DNA from: a virus
Direction: 5' to 3' (one strand)
DNA: 20,681 nt
IMG/VR virus record: IMGVR_UViG_3300028045_000134
Location: 1 to 20,681 of that record
Shown here: one piece after another, positions 6,354-12,502 of the stretch
How positions within the stretch are numbered: position 1 is the first letter of the stretch
How the letters are laid out: each line of letters begins with the position of its first letter
The notes under the pieces: generated by a model
Database searches by the model: none
What the model was told of the DNA's origin: nothing
What the model saw: the letters and a program-made list of their open reading frames with translations, nothing else
Translations under genes and position numbers: made by a program

Positions 6354-6830
6354 GTATTTTTTTAATTTTTTCACAATTCCTATCATACAAGGTTCGCAGC
6401 TTGTATCTCTTTGATTAGTATTGAATACGTTATTATGTATTTTAATCAATCTTACTCTCTGATTATAAGTTGCCTTTCTTGGATTGCTATTTATAAAATC
6501 ATTTAAGTAAGTATAATCATCCTCAGATATACAGTTTATCTTTTTATAACTAAATAACTTATTTAGCTTAACTTGTCTATCATCACAACCACAATCTTCA
6601 CCAGCTATAAATTTAACTAACTTGTCTACTCCTGTAGCTTTAGTGATCTTAGCCACTGTATCACCTACACCTTTTGATTGTGTTTCTACATTCTGCTTTA
6701 ACTTACTGTAGTTTTCACTTCTCTTAGATGCCTTCCATTCTTTGTACTCTCTGTAATCTTTAGACCTTTTGTCTATAGTTTCGTAGTACCCTTGTTTCTC
6801 TAATTCTAAATAATAATTATCTAATCTCAT
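6336..6830 (-). CDS. Cys-rich phage protein paired with the sigma factor
   Basis: A 164-residue protein with a charged, tyrosine-rich first third. A conserved centre follows (GVGDTVAKITKATGVDKLVKF, then AGEDCGCDDRQVKLNKLF), and the end carries TSCEPCMIGIVKKLKKYLEVY. Proteins with G-D-x-x-x-K-x-T-x-x-T-G and D-C-G-C-x-x-R-x-x-x-L-N recur in Bacteroidota phages and mobile elements. The C-G-C and C-x-x-C pairs could bind zinc. Function unknown. It overlaps the sigma gene by 4 bases (ATGA), so the two are probably translated together; an anti-sigma or co-factor role is worth considering but not shown. Confidence 0.65.
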   Translation of the reverse strand: MRLDNYYLELEKQGYYETIDKRSKDYREYKEWKASKRSENYSKLKQNVETQSKGVGDTVAKITKATGVDKLVKFIAGEDCGCDDRQVKLNKLFSYKKINCISEDDYTYLNDFINSNPRKATYNQRVRLIKIHNNVFNTNQRDTSCEPCMIGIVKKLKKYLEVYK

Positions 6831-7357
6831 ATCTTGTCAAAATCTTGGTTAAAGTAATCTAATAAATCCTCTGATAAATGTTCTTTTAATATAGCTTTGT
6901 AGTTTAGTATAGAATTGTGTATTGATGTTAAGCCTATGTTAGCACCTTTAGATATCGCTCTTAATGATAAGCCTTGTATAAAGTAAAGTTCAAACAACCT
7001 TTTATCATAAACACTCCACTCTGATATTATCTCTCTTACTTGAGTCATTATATTACTGAAAGCATCATCCTCTTCCATATTGTACTCTGACTGAACAACT
7101 TCATCGTTTTCTAATATCCTATAGAAGATACTACCCATTTCTTTCTTTAGGTGAGAATAGTATAAGTTTCTTAATGTTTTCCATATAAAATACCTATTTA
7201 TATCTCCCTTATACATTATTCTCTCAGGGTCTTTAACAAGTCTATGAACTCTTAAATACATATCCTGAACTAAGTCTTTAGCAAGGTTTATATCGCATCC
7301 TAAGTTCACAAGCATCTTAATCCATAACTCTTGATGAACTGCTATTTTTTCTAACAT
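6827..7357 (-). CDS. Phage RNA polymerase sigma factor, ECF-like
   Basis: The 176 residues have the two-domain plan of an ECF sigma factor. Region 2-like helices span about 7-70 (CDINLAKDLVQDMYLRVHRL, then FIWKTLRNLYYSHLKKE). An acidic linker covers 83-99. A region 4 helix-turn-helix lies at about 115-160 (YDKRLFELYFIQGLSLRAIS, then IGLTSIHNSILNYKAIL). It would redirect host RNA polymerase to phage promoters. The ATG at 7357 overlaps by one base the stop of an orphan rusA-tail sequence, suggesting the gene once followed rusA directly. The TAnnTTTG promoters seen here fit the host main sigma, so its own target sites are elsewhere or differ (the 932-1037 repeats are one candidate). Confidence 0.8.
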   Translation of the reverse strand: MLEKIAVHQELWIKMLVNLGCDINLAKDLVQDMYLRVHRLVKDPERIMYKGDINRYFIWKTLRNLYYSHLKKEMGSIFYRILENDEVVQSEYNMEEDDAFSNIMTQVREIISEWSVYDKRLFELYFIQGLSLRAISKGANIGLTSIHNSILNYKAILKEHLSEDLLDYFNQDFDKI

Positions 7358-7440
7358 TAAATCTCTTTTATATTTATTTCTACTCTTGGGTTCTCTCTAT
7401 CTAATTCTTCTGATACTTGTGTTTCAAGAAATTTAATTAC
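7357..7440 (-). pseudogene. Orphan copy of the rusA 3' end
   Basis: The frame ending at the TAA at 7357 encodes ETQVSEELDRENPRVEINIKEI at its end, in two pieces ETQVSEELDREN and PRVEINIKEI. The intact RusA ends ETILPTELDREN and PRVEIMIKEI. By hand count 17 of 22 residues match, and 39 of 48 bases match between 7360-7407 and 7763-7810. The open frame reaches about 7521 but has no ATG and no catalytic part, so it is a remnant. Its stop overlaps the sigma ATG by one base (TAATG). Confidence 0.75.
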
Positions 7441-7594
7441 TTTTTTTACTTCTTTTATCTGGAAACAACGGATGCAATCCTTGACTACTATAACCTGTAA
7501 ACTCTTGCAATTCAAACGTAATTAAGTTATACTCATCAATTTCATTTAAAATCAACTTTTTATAACCCCAAACTAATTTTTTATCTAATTTCAT
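7433..7594 (-). CDS. Small hypothetical protein (53 aa)
   Basis: Hand translation from the ATG at 7594 gives 53 residues, starting MKLDKKLVWGYKKLILNEID and containing GLHPLFPDKR. The ATG overlaps the stop of the upstream small gene (ATGA, 7591-7594), a typical coupled pair. Its end overlaps the orphan rusA tail in another frame. It lies in the 403-base interval between the two copies of the rusA 3' end, so it may have entered with that rearrangement. Function unknown. Confidence 0.5.
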   Translation of the reverse strand: MKLDKKLVWGYKKLILNEIDEYNLITFELQEFTGYSSQGLHPLFPDKRSKKSN

Positions 7595-7758
7595 AGTTTA
7601 TTTTTCTTGAGATATTCTTTCATTGCTTTATCAAATTTATTCCATAAAAACTTACCTTCATCGCTTTGTTCAAATTCTATTCTTGATTCATTATCACATT
7701 TAAGAAGCAACTTCTTTAATTCATTATAATAAACCTCTTTACTATCTCTATACCACAT
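7591..7758 (-). CDS. Small hypothetical protein (55 aa)
   Basis: Starts at the ATG at 7758, a base after the end of rusA (stop at 7760), and runs 55 codons to a TGA overlapping the next start. It is helical and charged (MWYRDSKEVYYNELKKLLLK, then FLWNKFDKAMKEYLKKNKL). No family recognised. Together with the 53-aa gene it fills the interval between the two rusA tails. Confidence 0.55.
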   Translation of the reverse strand: MWYRDSKEVYYNELKKLLLKCDNESRIEFEQSDEGKFLWNKFDKAMKEYLKKNKL

Positions 7759-7759
7759 A

Positions 7760-8155
7760 TTATATCTCTTTTATCATTATTTCAACACGAGGATTTTCTC
7801 TATCTAATTCTGTTGGCAATATAGTCTCTGTCTTCACATAATCATCATTATCATCTTCCCAACAACCATACTCAGTAATCGAATCCAATAAGAACTTACT
7901 TACTACACTAATCACATTCATCTTGTCTAAACGTCTTTTAGAGGCTTTAAAGACCTTATAAGTTACCTCGACAGGTGTTTGTATAGCTAACCCCTCTAAC
8001 TGCTCTCTAAGAGCCTCTGAATAGGCTTTCTTAGCATCATTACTTATTCTATGATGTAAGTTCCTATAGGTATTCATATTCAAAGCAATCCTCTTATCTT
8101 TAACAGTCTTTCTCGGTAGTGTTACAAATAGAGGAGATATGATCTTATGAGTCAT
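7760..8155 (-). CDS. rusA: RusA-like Holliday junction resolvase
   Basis: The 131 residues end in the RusA-family catalytic region. K70-ASKRRLDKMN supplies a basic patch and D77/N80, FLLDSITEYG contains D91, and CWEDDNDDYV carries the acidic cluster 100-105. It closes with ELDRENPRVEI, a typical RusA C-terminal strand. Length and order fit the small homodimeric resolvases that cut four-way junctions before phage DNA packaging. The start overlaps the preceding nuclease-like gene by 11 bases. An orphan copy of its 3' end lies 403 bases downstream, so the end of this gene may be a recombination product. The catalytic residues appear intact. Confidence 0.85.
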   Translation of the reverse strand: MTHKIISPLFVTLPRKTVKDKRIALNMNTYRNLHHRISNDAKKAYSEALREQLEGLAIQTPVEVTYKVFKASKRRLDKMNVISVVSKFLLDSITEYGCWEDDNDDYVKTETILPTELDRENPRVEIMIKEI

Positions 8156-8546
8156 ATTTTATATATTTAGCCATTGACTCAGGTAATTCATAAGAATACT
8201 TATCTATCTTACTATTGTCATTAAAGTCTGTAGTCTTAGGGCATTTAAACGCTTTTGCAGGTGTTTTAACAATAGATGATATGTTCTTTGATATATTGAA
8301 TACCCAAACTCCTTTTTCGTCTGTTACAACGTATAAAAACGTCTTTCCCTTTATTTGTGCTTCTTGATAATTTCTATACATTTTCATAGCTTCAATAATT
8401 TTATCAGAATAATATTTTCTTCTGTTCTTTATCTCAACTATATAATTAACGTCAAAAGCATCGTAACAACTATAAGTGTCCGATGCTAATGAAAGGTTTA
8501 TTCCTTTAATTCTATTTAATAAATCTACAGTAGATGCCTCTGTCAT
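8145..8546 (-). CDS. Putative PD-(D/E)XK nuclease-like protein
   Basis: A 133-residue protein with the compact layout of the PD-(D/E)XK fold. An acidic strand DAFDVNYIVEIKNRR has the E-x-K half-motif (E-I-K), preceded by D residues. A helix DKIIEAMKMYRNYQEAQIKG follows, then a strand pair FLYVVTDEKGVWVF. Small Bacteroidota phage proteins of this layout are often called endonucleases, sometimes VRR-NUC-like. The first acidic residue is not certain, so activity is an inference. It overlaps the metallophosphoesterase by one base and RusA by 11, forming a run of three DNA-processing genes. Confidence 0.5.
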   Translation of the reverse strand: MTEASTVDLLNRIKGINLSLASDTYSCYDAFDVNYIVEIKNRRKYYSDKIIEAMKMYRNYQEAQIKGKTFLYVVTDEKGVWVFNISKNISSIVKTPAKAFKCPKTTDFNDNSKIDKYSYELPESMAKYIKYDS

Positions 8547-9262
8547 TACAAGCCCATCTTAACGTTAAAAGCAGTATGACCACCCAATACAATACCAATA
8601 CCAATAGCCTCTTTCTTACCTCCTTGCATATAACCCATAGCATAAGACTTGCTATCTATACCACAACCTACTGCCATACCGAAGATGGCTCTTGTTTTAC
8701 CAAAAAACCATTCTACATACATATCAGTATGGTAATGTCCTGAAACAGTTGATATCATATCTCTTTTGGCTGCCATTCTTGGCTTACCACTTTTATCTCC
8801 GTGAACGTATCTTACACCATCAATGTAAACTTCCGTTACAAACCTCCAATTAGGTGTTTCTAATACTTCTGAAAACTCCTTAATCCATTTACTTGGAATA
8901 TTAGATGATTGAGCTTTACGGATGATTAATCTATCGTGATTACCCAAAGTAACAGCTGCATTAGGAAATGCTTTATACCATTTAGCTAATTTCTGTATTG
9001 CTTGTTCTAATTCAAACCTACCTCCCATACCATCTGCTGATGATTCGTGATAACTTGAATAATGATTGTCAATAATATCTCCAATAAAAATAACCTTGTT
9101 ACAGTTATGTATAGCGTACTGCTCTTTACAGAAATCTAAGTAACCATCTAAACAAAATGGTTCGTGCAAGTCCCCTATAACAAGGACTCTGTCCTCTACT
9201 TTAGTTAGGTTCTGGTAGGCTTTTAGTATCTTACCTTTTAATCTTGGTCTAAAATCTTTCAT
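8546..9262 (-). CDS. Calcineurin-like metallophosphoesterase
   Basis: The 238 residues carry the full metallophosphoesterase signature: GDLHEPF (D31, H33), GDIIDNHYSSY (D62), GNHDR (N108, H109), VHGDKSG (H154) and GHYHTD (H176, H178). These are the two-metal-ion ligands and catalytic histidine, all present. Members cut phosphomonoesters, phosphodiesters or act as nucleases like SbcD/Mre11. In this setting, followed by a nuclease-like gene and RusA, a role in phage DNA metabolism is likely; the substrate is not evident. First gene after the promoter at 9313-9343. Confidence 0.88.
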   Translation of the reverse strand: MKDFRPRLKGKILKAYQNLTKVEDRVLVIGDLHEPFCLDGYLDFCKEQYAIHNCNKVIFIGDIIDNHYSSYHESSADGMGGRFELEQAIQKLAKWYKAFPNAAVTLGNHDRLIIRKAQSSNIPSKWIKEFSEVLETPNWRFVTEVYIDGVRYVHGDKSGKPRMAAKRDMISTVSGHYHTDMYVEWFFGKTRAIFGMAVGCGIDSKSYAMGYMQGGKKEAIGIGIVLGGHTAFNVKMGL

Positions 9263-9312
9263 AATTATGTTTTATACTATAAATATAATGCTTTTTGTAT
9301 ATGTTTTTATTA

Positions 9313-9343
9313 CAAAGTTATTAACAAATTAGTTAAAATCCAA
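9313..9343 (-). promoter_or_regulatory. Promoter for the metallophosphoesterase/RusA/sigma operon
   Basis: On the minus strand TTG (9343-9341) precedes TAACTTTG (9320-9313) by 20 bases, fitting the Bacteroidota pattern. The -33 part overlaps the last codons of the ATPase gene. The expected start near 9306 leaves a leader of about 44 bases before the ATG at 9262. Confidence 0.6.
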
Positions 9344-10190
9344 GTAGATCATCAGGACTAATTATCTTAGGTAATCCGTTTTCATCTAAATTAAAGTCAA
9401 ATGATTCAAATGGTGTATTCCTACTTCTCTTACAGGATACTGTTATACAACCAAACTTATTCTCGTCTCTCTCTAACTGTATCTGAGTTTCTGCCTTCTT
9501 CTCTAAGAAACTACCTAAGTGTCCTGTTGGCTTATCTGAACCAAAGTTACTATGGATTACAGTTACAATGTGGCAATTATAAATAGATGTCCAAGACATT
9601 ATCTTTTGCACTATAGCAGAAGATTCCTCTAAATTATTAGCATCGCTAACTAAATCAGCAATTCCATCAATCACGACTAAACCTATCTCTTTACCTTCTT
9701 CCCTCATACAGTCTAAGTAATACTGTATAAAATCTATTCTATCCTTATACCCTATTTTTCTTAAAGCAAAGGTATGGTAGAAATCTAAGTTCAATCCTTT
9801 ATTCATCCATTCTATCCTCTTAAACACTCTCTGTGAGTGCCATTCGCCTTGCTCTGTATCAAAGTGTACAAAATGTTTATTCTCCCTAAAAGAACTCATA
9901 CCCTTCGTAAATCTACCATTAGGATTACAAAAGGCTGAACCTAATAAACTAACAAAGAAAGTTTTCATTGATTTTGGAGGTGCTTGTACAAAGCTAAAGT
10001 TACCGTAGGTGCAAATTGCAGTTGGAAACTCCTTTATATTACCATCTTTAAGTGCTACTTTATTAGTCTTAAAACCAATAGCTATAGGAGGATGCTCAAT
10101 CTTTTTATTTATATCAATAGCACATTCTTCTTCTATTGATTGCATATACATTATGTGATCGTTCTGTTCTTGTAATTCTTGTTCTGTCAT
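9333..10190 (-). CDS. RecA-like/AAA_25 ATPase (RepA/helicase-type) with unusual P-loop
   Basis: I start at the ATG at 10190 (285 aa, MTEQELQEQ), five bases after the upstream gene's stop. A longer frame exists only via a TTG start and would overlap that gene. The protein shows a RecA-fold ATPase core: FSFVQAPPKSMKTFF (P-loop position, 65-79), HFDTEQGEW with a likely catalytic glutamate (about 113), Walker B GLVVIDGIADL (about 170-180), and a strand HIVTVIHSN. This is the layout of AAA_25/RepA-like hexameric helicases of plasmids and phages. The P-loop lacks the usual glycines (APPKSMKT instead of GxxxxGKT) but keeps K76-T77. Likely role: replicative helicase or recombination motor. Confidence 0.75.
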   Translation of the reverse strand: MTEQELQEQNDHIMYMQSIEEECAIDINKKIEHPPIAIGFKTNKVALKDGNIKEFPTAICTYGNFSFVQAPPKSMKTFFVSLLGSAFCNPNGRFTKGMSSFRENKHFVHFDTEQGEWHSQRVFKRIEWMNKGLNLDFYHTFALRKIGYKDRIDFIQYYLDCMREEGKEIGLVVIDGIADLVSDANNLEESSAIVQKIMSWTSIYNCHIVTVIHSNFGSDKPTGHLGSFLEKKAETQIQLERDENKFGCITVSCKRSRNTPFESFDFNLDENGLPKIISPDDLLGF

Positions 10191-10195
10191 TGTAG

Positions 10196-10438
10196 TTATT
10201 TTAAAAATTGTTTGGAGGTGTGAGGACAATCAGAAAGTTGAGTTTCCAAATAATGAATCCGAGATTTTAAACGATTCCTCGTCTTATAAGCCATATAATA
10301 AAAATCAAAGTACAAATAAGTCATTATTAGATACATTAAAAACCAAAAAGGAATCTGATTGAATAATATTTTGGCGGATTGAAAAAAACGGTAGCCAACA
10401 CAGTGTAAAAAAAATTGCTTAATTCTGTTATTTTCCAT
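10196..10438 (-). CDS. Small membrane protein with C-terminal coil (80 aa)
   Basis: An 80-residue protein with a polar lead, one clear hydrophobic stretch (IPFWFLMYLIMTYLYFDFYY, about 29-48) and a basic C-terminal helix (KTRNRLKSRIHYLETQL). It is probably a single-pass inner-membrane protein with the coil in the cytoplasm. It lies between a 37-aa membrane peptide and the ATPase gene. The shared location of two membrane peptides ahead of a replication ATPase could point to membrane attachment of replication, but no family is recognised. Confidence 0.55.
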   Translation of the reverse strand: MENNRIKQFFLHCVGYRFFQSAKILFNQIPFWFLMYLIMTYLYFDFYYMAYKTRNRLKSRIHYLETQLSDCPHTSKQFLK

Positions 10439-10447
10439 TATTTCTGT

Positions 10448-10561
10448 TTATTTTTTTGTATTCCTTAATTCTTTAAACATTTCAATAGTACATAATATTA
10501 TTCCAGCAAATGAGAACAATACTATAATACAAAATATTAGTGTAATAAATTCTTTGATCAT
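10448..10561 (-). CDS. Single-TM micro-protein (37 aa)
   Basis: Hand translation from the ATG at 10561 gives 37 residues: a short polar lead, then a hydrophobic helix (FITLIFCIIVLFSFAGIIL, about 5-23), then a charged tail. It starts only about 20 bases after the U-run of the terminator at 10581-10610, with no room for a separate promoter, so it depends on read-through. Function unknown. Confidence 0.5.
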   Translation of the reverse strand: MIKEFITLIFCIIVLFSFAGIILCTIEMFKELRNTKK

Positions 10562-10580
10562 CTTATTTGTTTTATTTAAT

Positions 10581-10610
10581 AAAAAAAGGGAGGCTTTTAA
10601 ACCTCCCTTT
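10581..10610 (-). terminator. Rho-independent terminator after the DUF3127 gene
   Basis: The minus-strand transcript forms AAAGGGAGG / CCUCCCUUU, a 9-bp stem (arms 10610-10602 and 10593-10585) with an 8-base loop, followed by a U7 run (10587-10581). It lies 8 bases after the stop at 10618. It closes the recombination cassette and is nearly the same hairpin as the one at 12503-12529. Confidence 0.9.
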
Positions 10611-10617
10611 ATCTAAT

Positions 10618-10956
10618 TTAGAAAGGTAAATCTGGAGTTGCTAACTCCTCTGTTGGCACACCAATATCTGTCGCTGGTGCATTAGCTCCTGATTTAAACA
10701 CTTTCCAAGCTGAAAGACTCACATAGTATTTACCATTATACTCATTACCTCTAACATTGAAATCTACATCTACTGATGCTCCTACTTTGTTATACTTGAT
10801 AAAGTCATCTACCTTATCTTGTACGATTTCAAACTTAACATCTTGAGGGTACTTCTCGTCATTTGTTGTGATAACAAATCCTACTTTCTGAAATCCAGAG
10901 TCAAATACTTGTTTCTCTTCGATTAATTTAATTGTTCCTGTTAATTGGTTACTCAT
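10618..10956 (-). CDS. DUF3127 protein, single-stranded-DNA-binding (SSB-like)
   Basis: The 112 residues begin with a short OB-fold-like domain (LTGTIKLIEEKQVFDSGFQK, then FVITTNDEKYPQDVKFEIVQD, then VDVDFNVRGNEYNGKYYVSL). The Q-x-F-x-S-G-F-x-K-x-x-F-V-I-x-T pattern is typical of DUF3127, common in Bacteroidota phages. The protein ends in PDLPF, very close to the DDxPF tip by which bacterial SSB recruits partner proteins. Role: coating single strands for the ERF annealing protein 180 bases upstream and the replication proteins downstream. Last gene before a strong terminator. Confidence 0.85.
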   Translation of the reverse strand: MSNQLTGTIKLIEEKQVFDSGFQKVGFVITTNDEKYPQDVKFEIVQDKVDDFIKYNKVGASVDVDFNVRGNEYNGKYYVSLSAWKVFKSGANAPATDIGVPTEELATPDLPF

Positions 10957-10986
10957 AATTTCTAATTTTAATTTAATTGTTAATAT

Positions 10987-11133
10987 TTATAATCCTACTC
11001 CTATTCCTTTATCTATAACCTCTTCAATATGTCTAAACACACTTCTCTCTTGTTCACCAGTTACATCTACTCCATTTAGTAATAGTCTGTAATGGTCTTT
11101 TTTACCTGTTGGCTTTAACTCTATACTATTCAT
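10987..11133 (-). CDS. Small hypothetical protein (48 aa)
   Basis: The ATG at 11133 lies one base after the ERF stop codon. The 48 residues start MNSIELKPTGKKDHYRLLLNG and read on to a helical, acidic part (VFRHIEEVIDKG) and a G-I-G-V-G-L end. There is 30-base spacing to the DUF3127 start. The pattern (short beta pair, then a helix) resembles small proteins often seen between ERF and SSB-like genes in related phages. Function unknown. Confidence 0.6.
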   Translation of the reverse strand: MNSIELKPTGKKDHYRLLLNGVDVTGEQERSVFRHIEEVIDKGIGVGL

Positions 11134-11134
11134 A

Positions 11135-11680
11135 TTATTTAATTAAGATTTGTTTAACTTGTTTTGACATAGTGTATCTTGCTTCTACCGCTTCCATAGA
11201 ACCACCATCCTTTAAATACTTCTTTACTTTATCGAACTCAGTACTTGTTTGAGTTAATGTAGTTTTAGCGTTCTTAGAGTGTGTATTAGTAGCATCACTA
11301 TCTTTATTATCATCTATTAATAATAAGTTACCTAAAGCATATTTCTTAGCATAACTACTTGCAGCACCTGTTCTTTGTGGCATTTGCATACCTTTAGCAC
11401 TAAAGTCTATAATAGCTTGTGCTTGTGAAGATATAGAACTCTCTCTGTCTGTAGATTCCACATCTATAATCTTAGCTTCAGAAGCTATGTAAACGTGTTC
11501 TCCATAACCAGCTAATTCGTCATTAATCTTAAATACTACTTTGTACTTTTCTTCAAAAGGTTTAACTGCTTCTAAGATATCTTCTGCTGAACGATACTTG
11601 TACTTACCGAAAGCATTTGTTTGGTTCTTTGTAACCTTTAATTCTACTTGAATCTTCTGTAATTTTTCTAAAATTGTCAT
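11135..11680 (-). CDS. erf: ERF-family single-strand annealing protein
   Basis: The 181 residues show ERF-superfamily hallmarks: FGKYKYRSAEDILEAVKP near residue 24-41, a central strand region EHVYIASEAKIIDVES, the loop RTGAASSYAKKYALGNLLLI (about 103-122), then DDNKDSDA. ERF proteins form rings that anneal complementary single strands during phage recombination and repair. The 5'-3' exonuclease (5419-6156), DUF3127 protein and RusA are natural partners. The C-terminal third is a low-complexity threonine/asparagine linker followed by a small helical domain. Start chosen at the ATG at 11680; the upstream gene stops four bases earlier. Confidence 0.88.
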   Translation of the reverse strand: MTILEKLQKIQVELKVTKNQTNAFGKYKYRSAEDILEAVKPFEEKYKVVFKINDELAGYGEHVYIASEAKIIDVESTDRESSISSQAQAIIDFSAKGMQMPQRTGAASSYAKKYALGNLLLIDDNKDSDATNTHSKNAKTTLTQTSTEFDKVKKYLKDGGSMEAVEARYTMSKQVKQILIK

Positions 11681-11683
11681 AAT

Positions 11684-11857
11684 TTACTCTGTTTTTAATA
11701 ATTCGTTTTTAACTATTTGTTTGTACTCTGTTGGGCAATCTCTATCTGTTAGTTCAAAGATGTAGGTTTCATAATTACCTACCTTAGCTTCTAATTCAAA
11801 TAATCTTTTCTGTAATGCGTTAATCTGTGCATTTTTAAAATCTATTAAGTCTTTCAT
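11684..11857 (-). CDS. Small coiled-coil hypothetical protein (57 aa)
   Basis: Found in the gap upstream of ERF: ATG at 11857, 57 codons, TAA at 11684, 3 bases before the ERF start. It begins MKDLIDFKNAQINALQKRLF and has a heptad-like pattern through about residue 30 (ALQKRLFELEAKVGNYE), then a polar end. It is probably a small coiled coil. It belongs to the recombination operon by spacing. Function unknown. Confidence 0.6.
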   Translation of the reverse strand: MKDLIDFKNAQINALQKRLFELEAKVGNYETYIFELTDRDCPTEYKQIVKNELLKTE

Positions 11858-11872
11858 TATTGTTTTGCTATA

Positions 11873-12076
11873 TTATAATTTATTTATTCCTTGTTTAACT
11901 TCTTGCCAATAATCATATGTTTTTGGCATCACTCCAACTAACACTTTGTAGTGTGATTCTAATATCTTATCTACACAAATTAATGCACATTGTTTGGCTT
12001 GATTATCTGTCAATAAACAAAACTCAATATTTAAATACTCTTGCACTAACTCTTTTGCTTCTTCTTTTGCTTTCAT
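11873..12076 (-). CDS. Small hypothetical protein (67 aa)
   Basis: A 67-residue protein with an ATG at 12076, two bases after the 12079-12252 gene. It reads MKAKEEAKELVQEYLNIEFC, then a second helix ALICVDKILESHYKVL, and ends with YWQEVKQGINKL. The K-E-E-A-K-E-L-V-x-x-Y/F helix followed by A-x-x-C/A-V-D-x-I-L is a common motif in small Bacteroidota phage proteins of unknown function. No DNA-binding or membrane feature is visible. Member of the recombination cassette. Confidence 0.65.
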   Translation of the reverse strand: MKAKEEAKELVQEYLNIEFCLLTDNQAKQCALICVDKILESHYKVLVGVMPKTYDYWQEVKQGINKL

Positions 12077-12078
12077 AA

Positions 12079-12252
12079 TTATTCATCTATCTTTACGTTT
12101 AATCCTAAGTAGTTTCTTGTGCCTCTCGCTGGTATCTTAACTTGGTAGTTAATTCTAATGTCAGTTAAATTACTATCTTGATCTAAGTGATATTCAATCT
12201 GTTTCTTTAACTTCTCCCAAGCAGAGTCGTTTATCTTCGTAGTACTTTCCAT
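12079..12252 (-). CDS. Small hypothetical protein (57 aa)
   Basis: I start at the ATG at 12252 (MESTTKINDSAWEKLKKQIE), which overlaps the zinc-ribbon gene by 22 bases. A frame three codons longer exists but begins with TTG. The first half is a charged helix; the second half looks like beta strands (DIRINYQVKIPARGTRNYLG). It is followed two bases later by the next gene. No family recognised; membership of the cassette is clear from spacing. Confidence 0.55.
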   Translation of the reverse strand: MESTTKINDSAWEKLKKQIEYHLDQDSNLTDIRINYQVKIPARGTRNYLGLNVKIDE

Positions 12253-12416
12253 TGTTCCCAAAAGTTCTTAAGTTTGTTAGTAAATGATTTACTTGTTTCA
12301 TTATACACCTGTTCTTTAATTTTCTCCCAAATAACAAAGTCAGCGTGTTGTTTACATCTGTTGCAAATATCGGTTTCCCATAATCTACTTGCACCACAAC
12401 AATTTGATTTTTCCAT
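12231..12416 (-). CDS. Small zinc-ribbon-like protein (61 aa)
   Basis: The 61 residues begin MEKSNCCGASRLWETDICNRCKQHADF. The C-C-G-A and C-x-x-C pairs are spaced as in small zinc ribbons of Bacteroidota phages and mobile elements, and a tail of basic and aromatic residues follows. It is the first gene after the promoter at 12442-12449 and its triple repeat, so it leads the recombination cassette. Leader genes of this sort could regulate their own operon, but that is speculation. Another frame over the same DNA (from 12397) lacks any recognisable feature and was dropped. Confidence 0.65.
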   Translation of the reverse strand: MEKSNCCGASRLWETDICNRCKQHADFVIWEKIKEQVYNETSKSFTNKLKNFWEQWKVLRR

Positions 12417-12441
12417 AATACTTTATTTAATAATTACTCTG

Positions 12442-12449
12442 CAAACATA
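12442..12449 (-). promoter_or_regulatory. -7 element of the recombination-cassette promoter
   Basis: TATGTTTG on the minus strand (12449-12442) fits TAnnTTTG. At -33 there is no TTG; instead that position lies in the third copy of the 11-bp repeat (12468-12500). This layout is what one expects of an activator-dependent promoter. Start expected near 12435, about 19 bases before the ATG at 12416. Confidence 0.5.
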
Positions 12450-12467
12450 CAAATAATTATTTAAAGT

Positions 12468-12500
12468 AAATGTTAAAGAAATGTTAAAGAAATGTTAAAG
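12468..12500. repeat. Three perfect 11-bp tandem repeats upstream of promoter
   Basis: AAATGTTAAAG occurs at 12468-12478, 12479-12489 and 12490-12500 without mismatch (CTTTAACATTT on the transcribed strand). Eleven bases is close to one helical turn, so all copies present the same face. They cover the -33 position of the promoter and the DNA just upstream, between it and the previous terminator. Confidence 0.95.
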
Positions 12501-12502
12501 TT

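Noticed and set aside
10191-10229. Extended N-terminus of the RecA-like ATPase starting at TTG 10229
   Set aside because: It would overlap the upstream gene by 34 bases with a rare start codon, while the ATG at 10190 lies five bases after that gene's stop.
12194-12397. Minus-strand 67-codon frame overlapping the zinc-ribbon gene
   Set aside because: The competing frame (12231-12416) has a paired-cysteine zinc-ribbon pattern and fits promoter and overlap spacing; this one has no recognisable feature.
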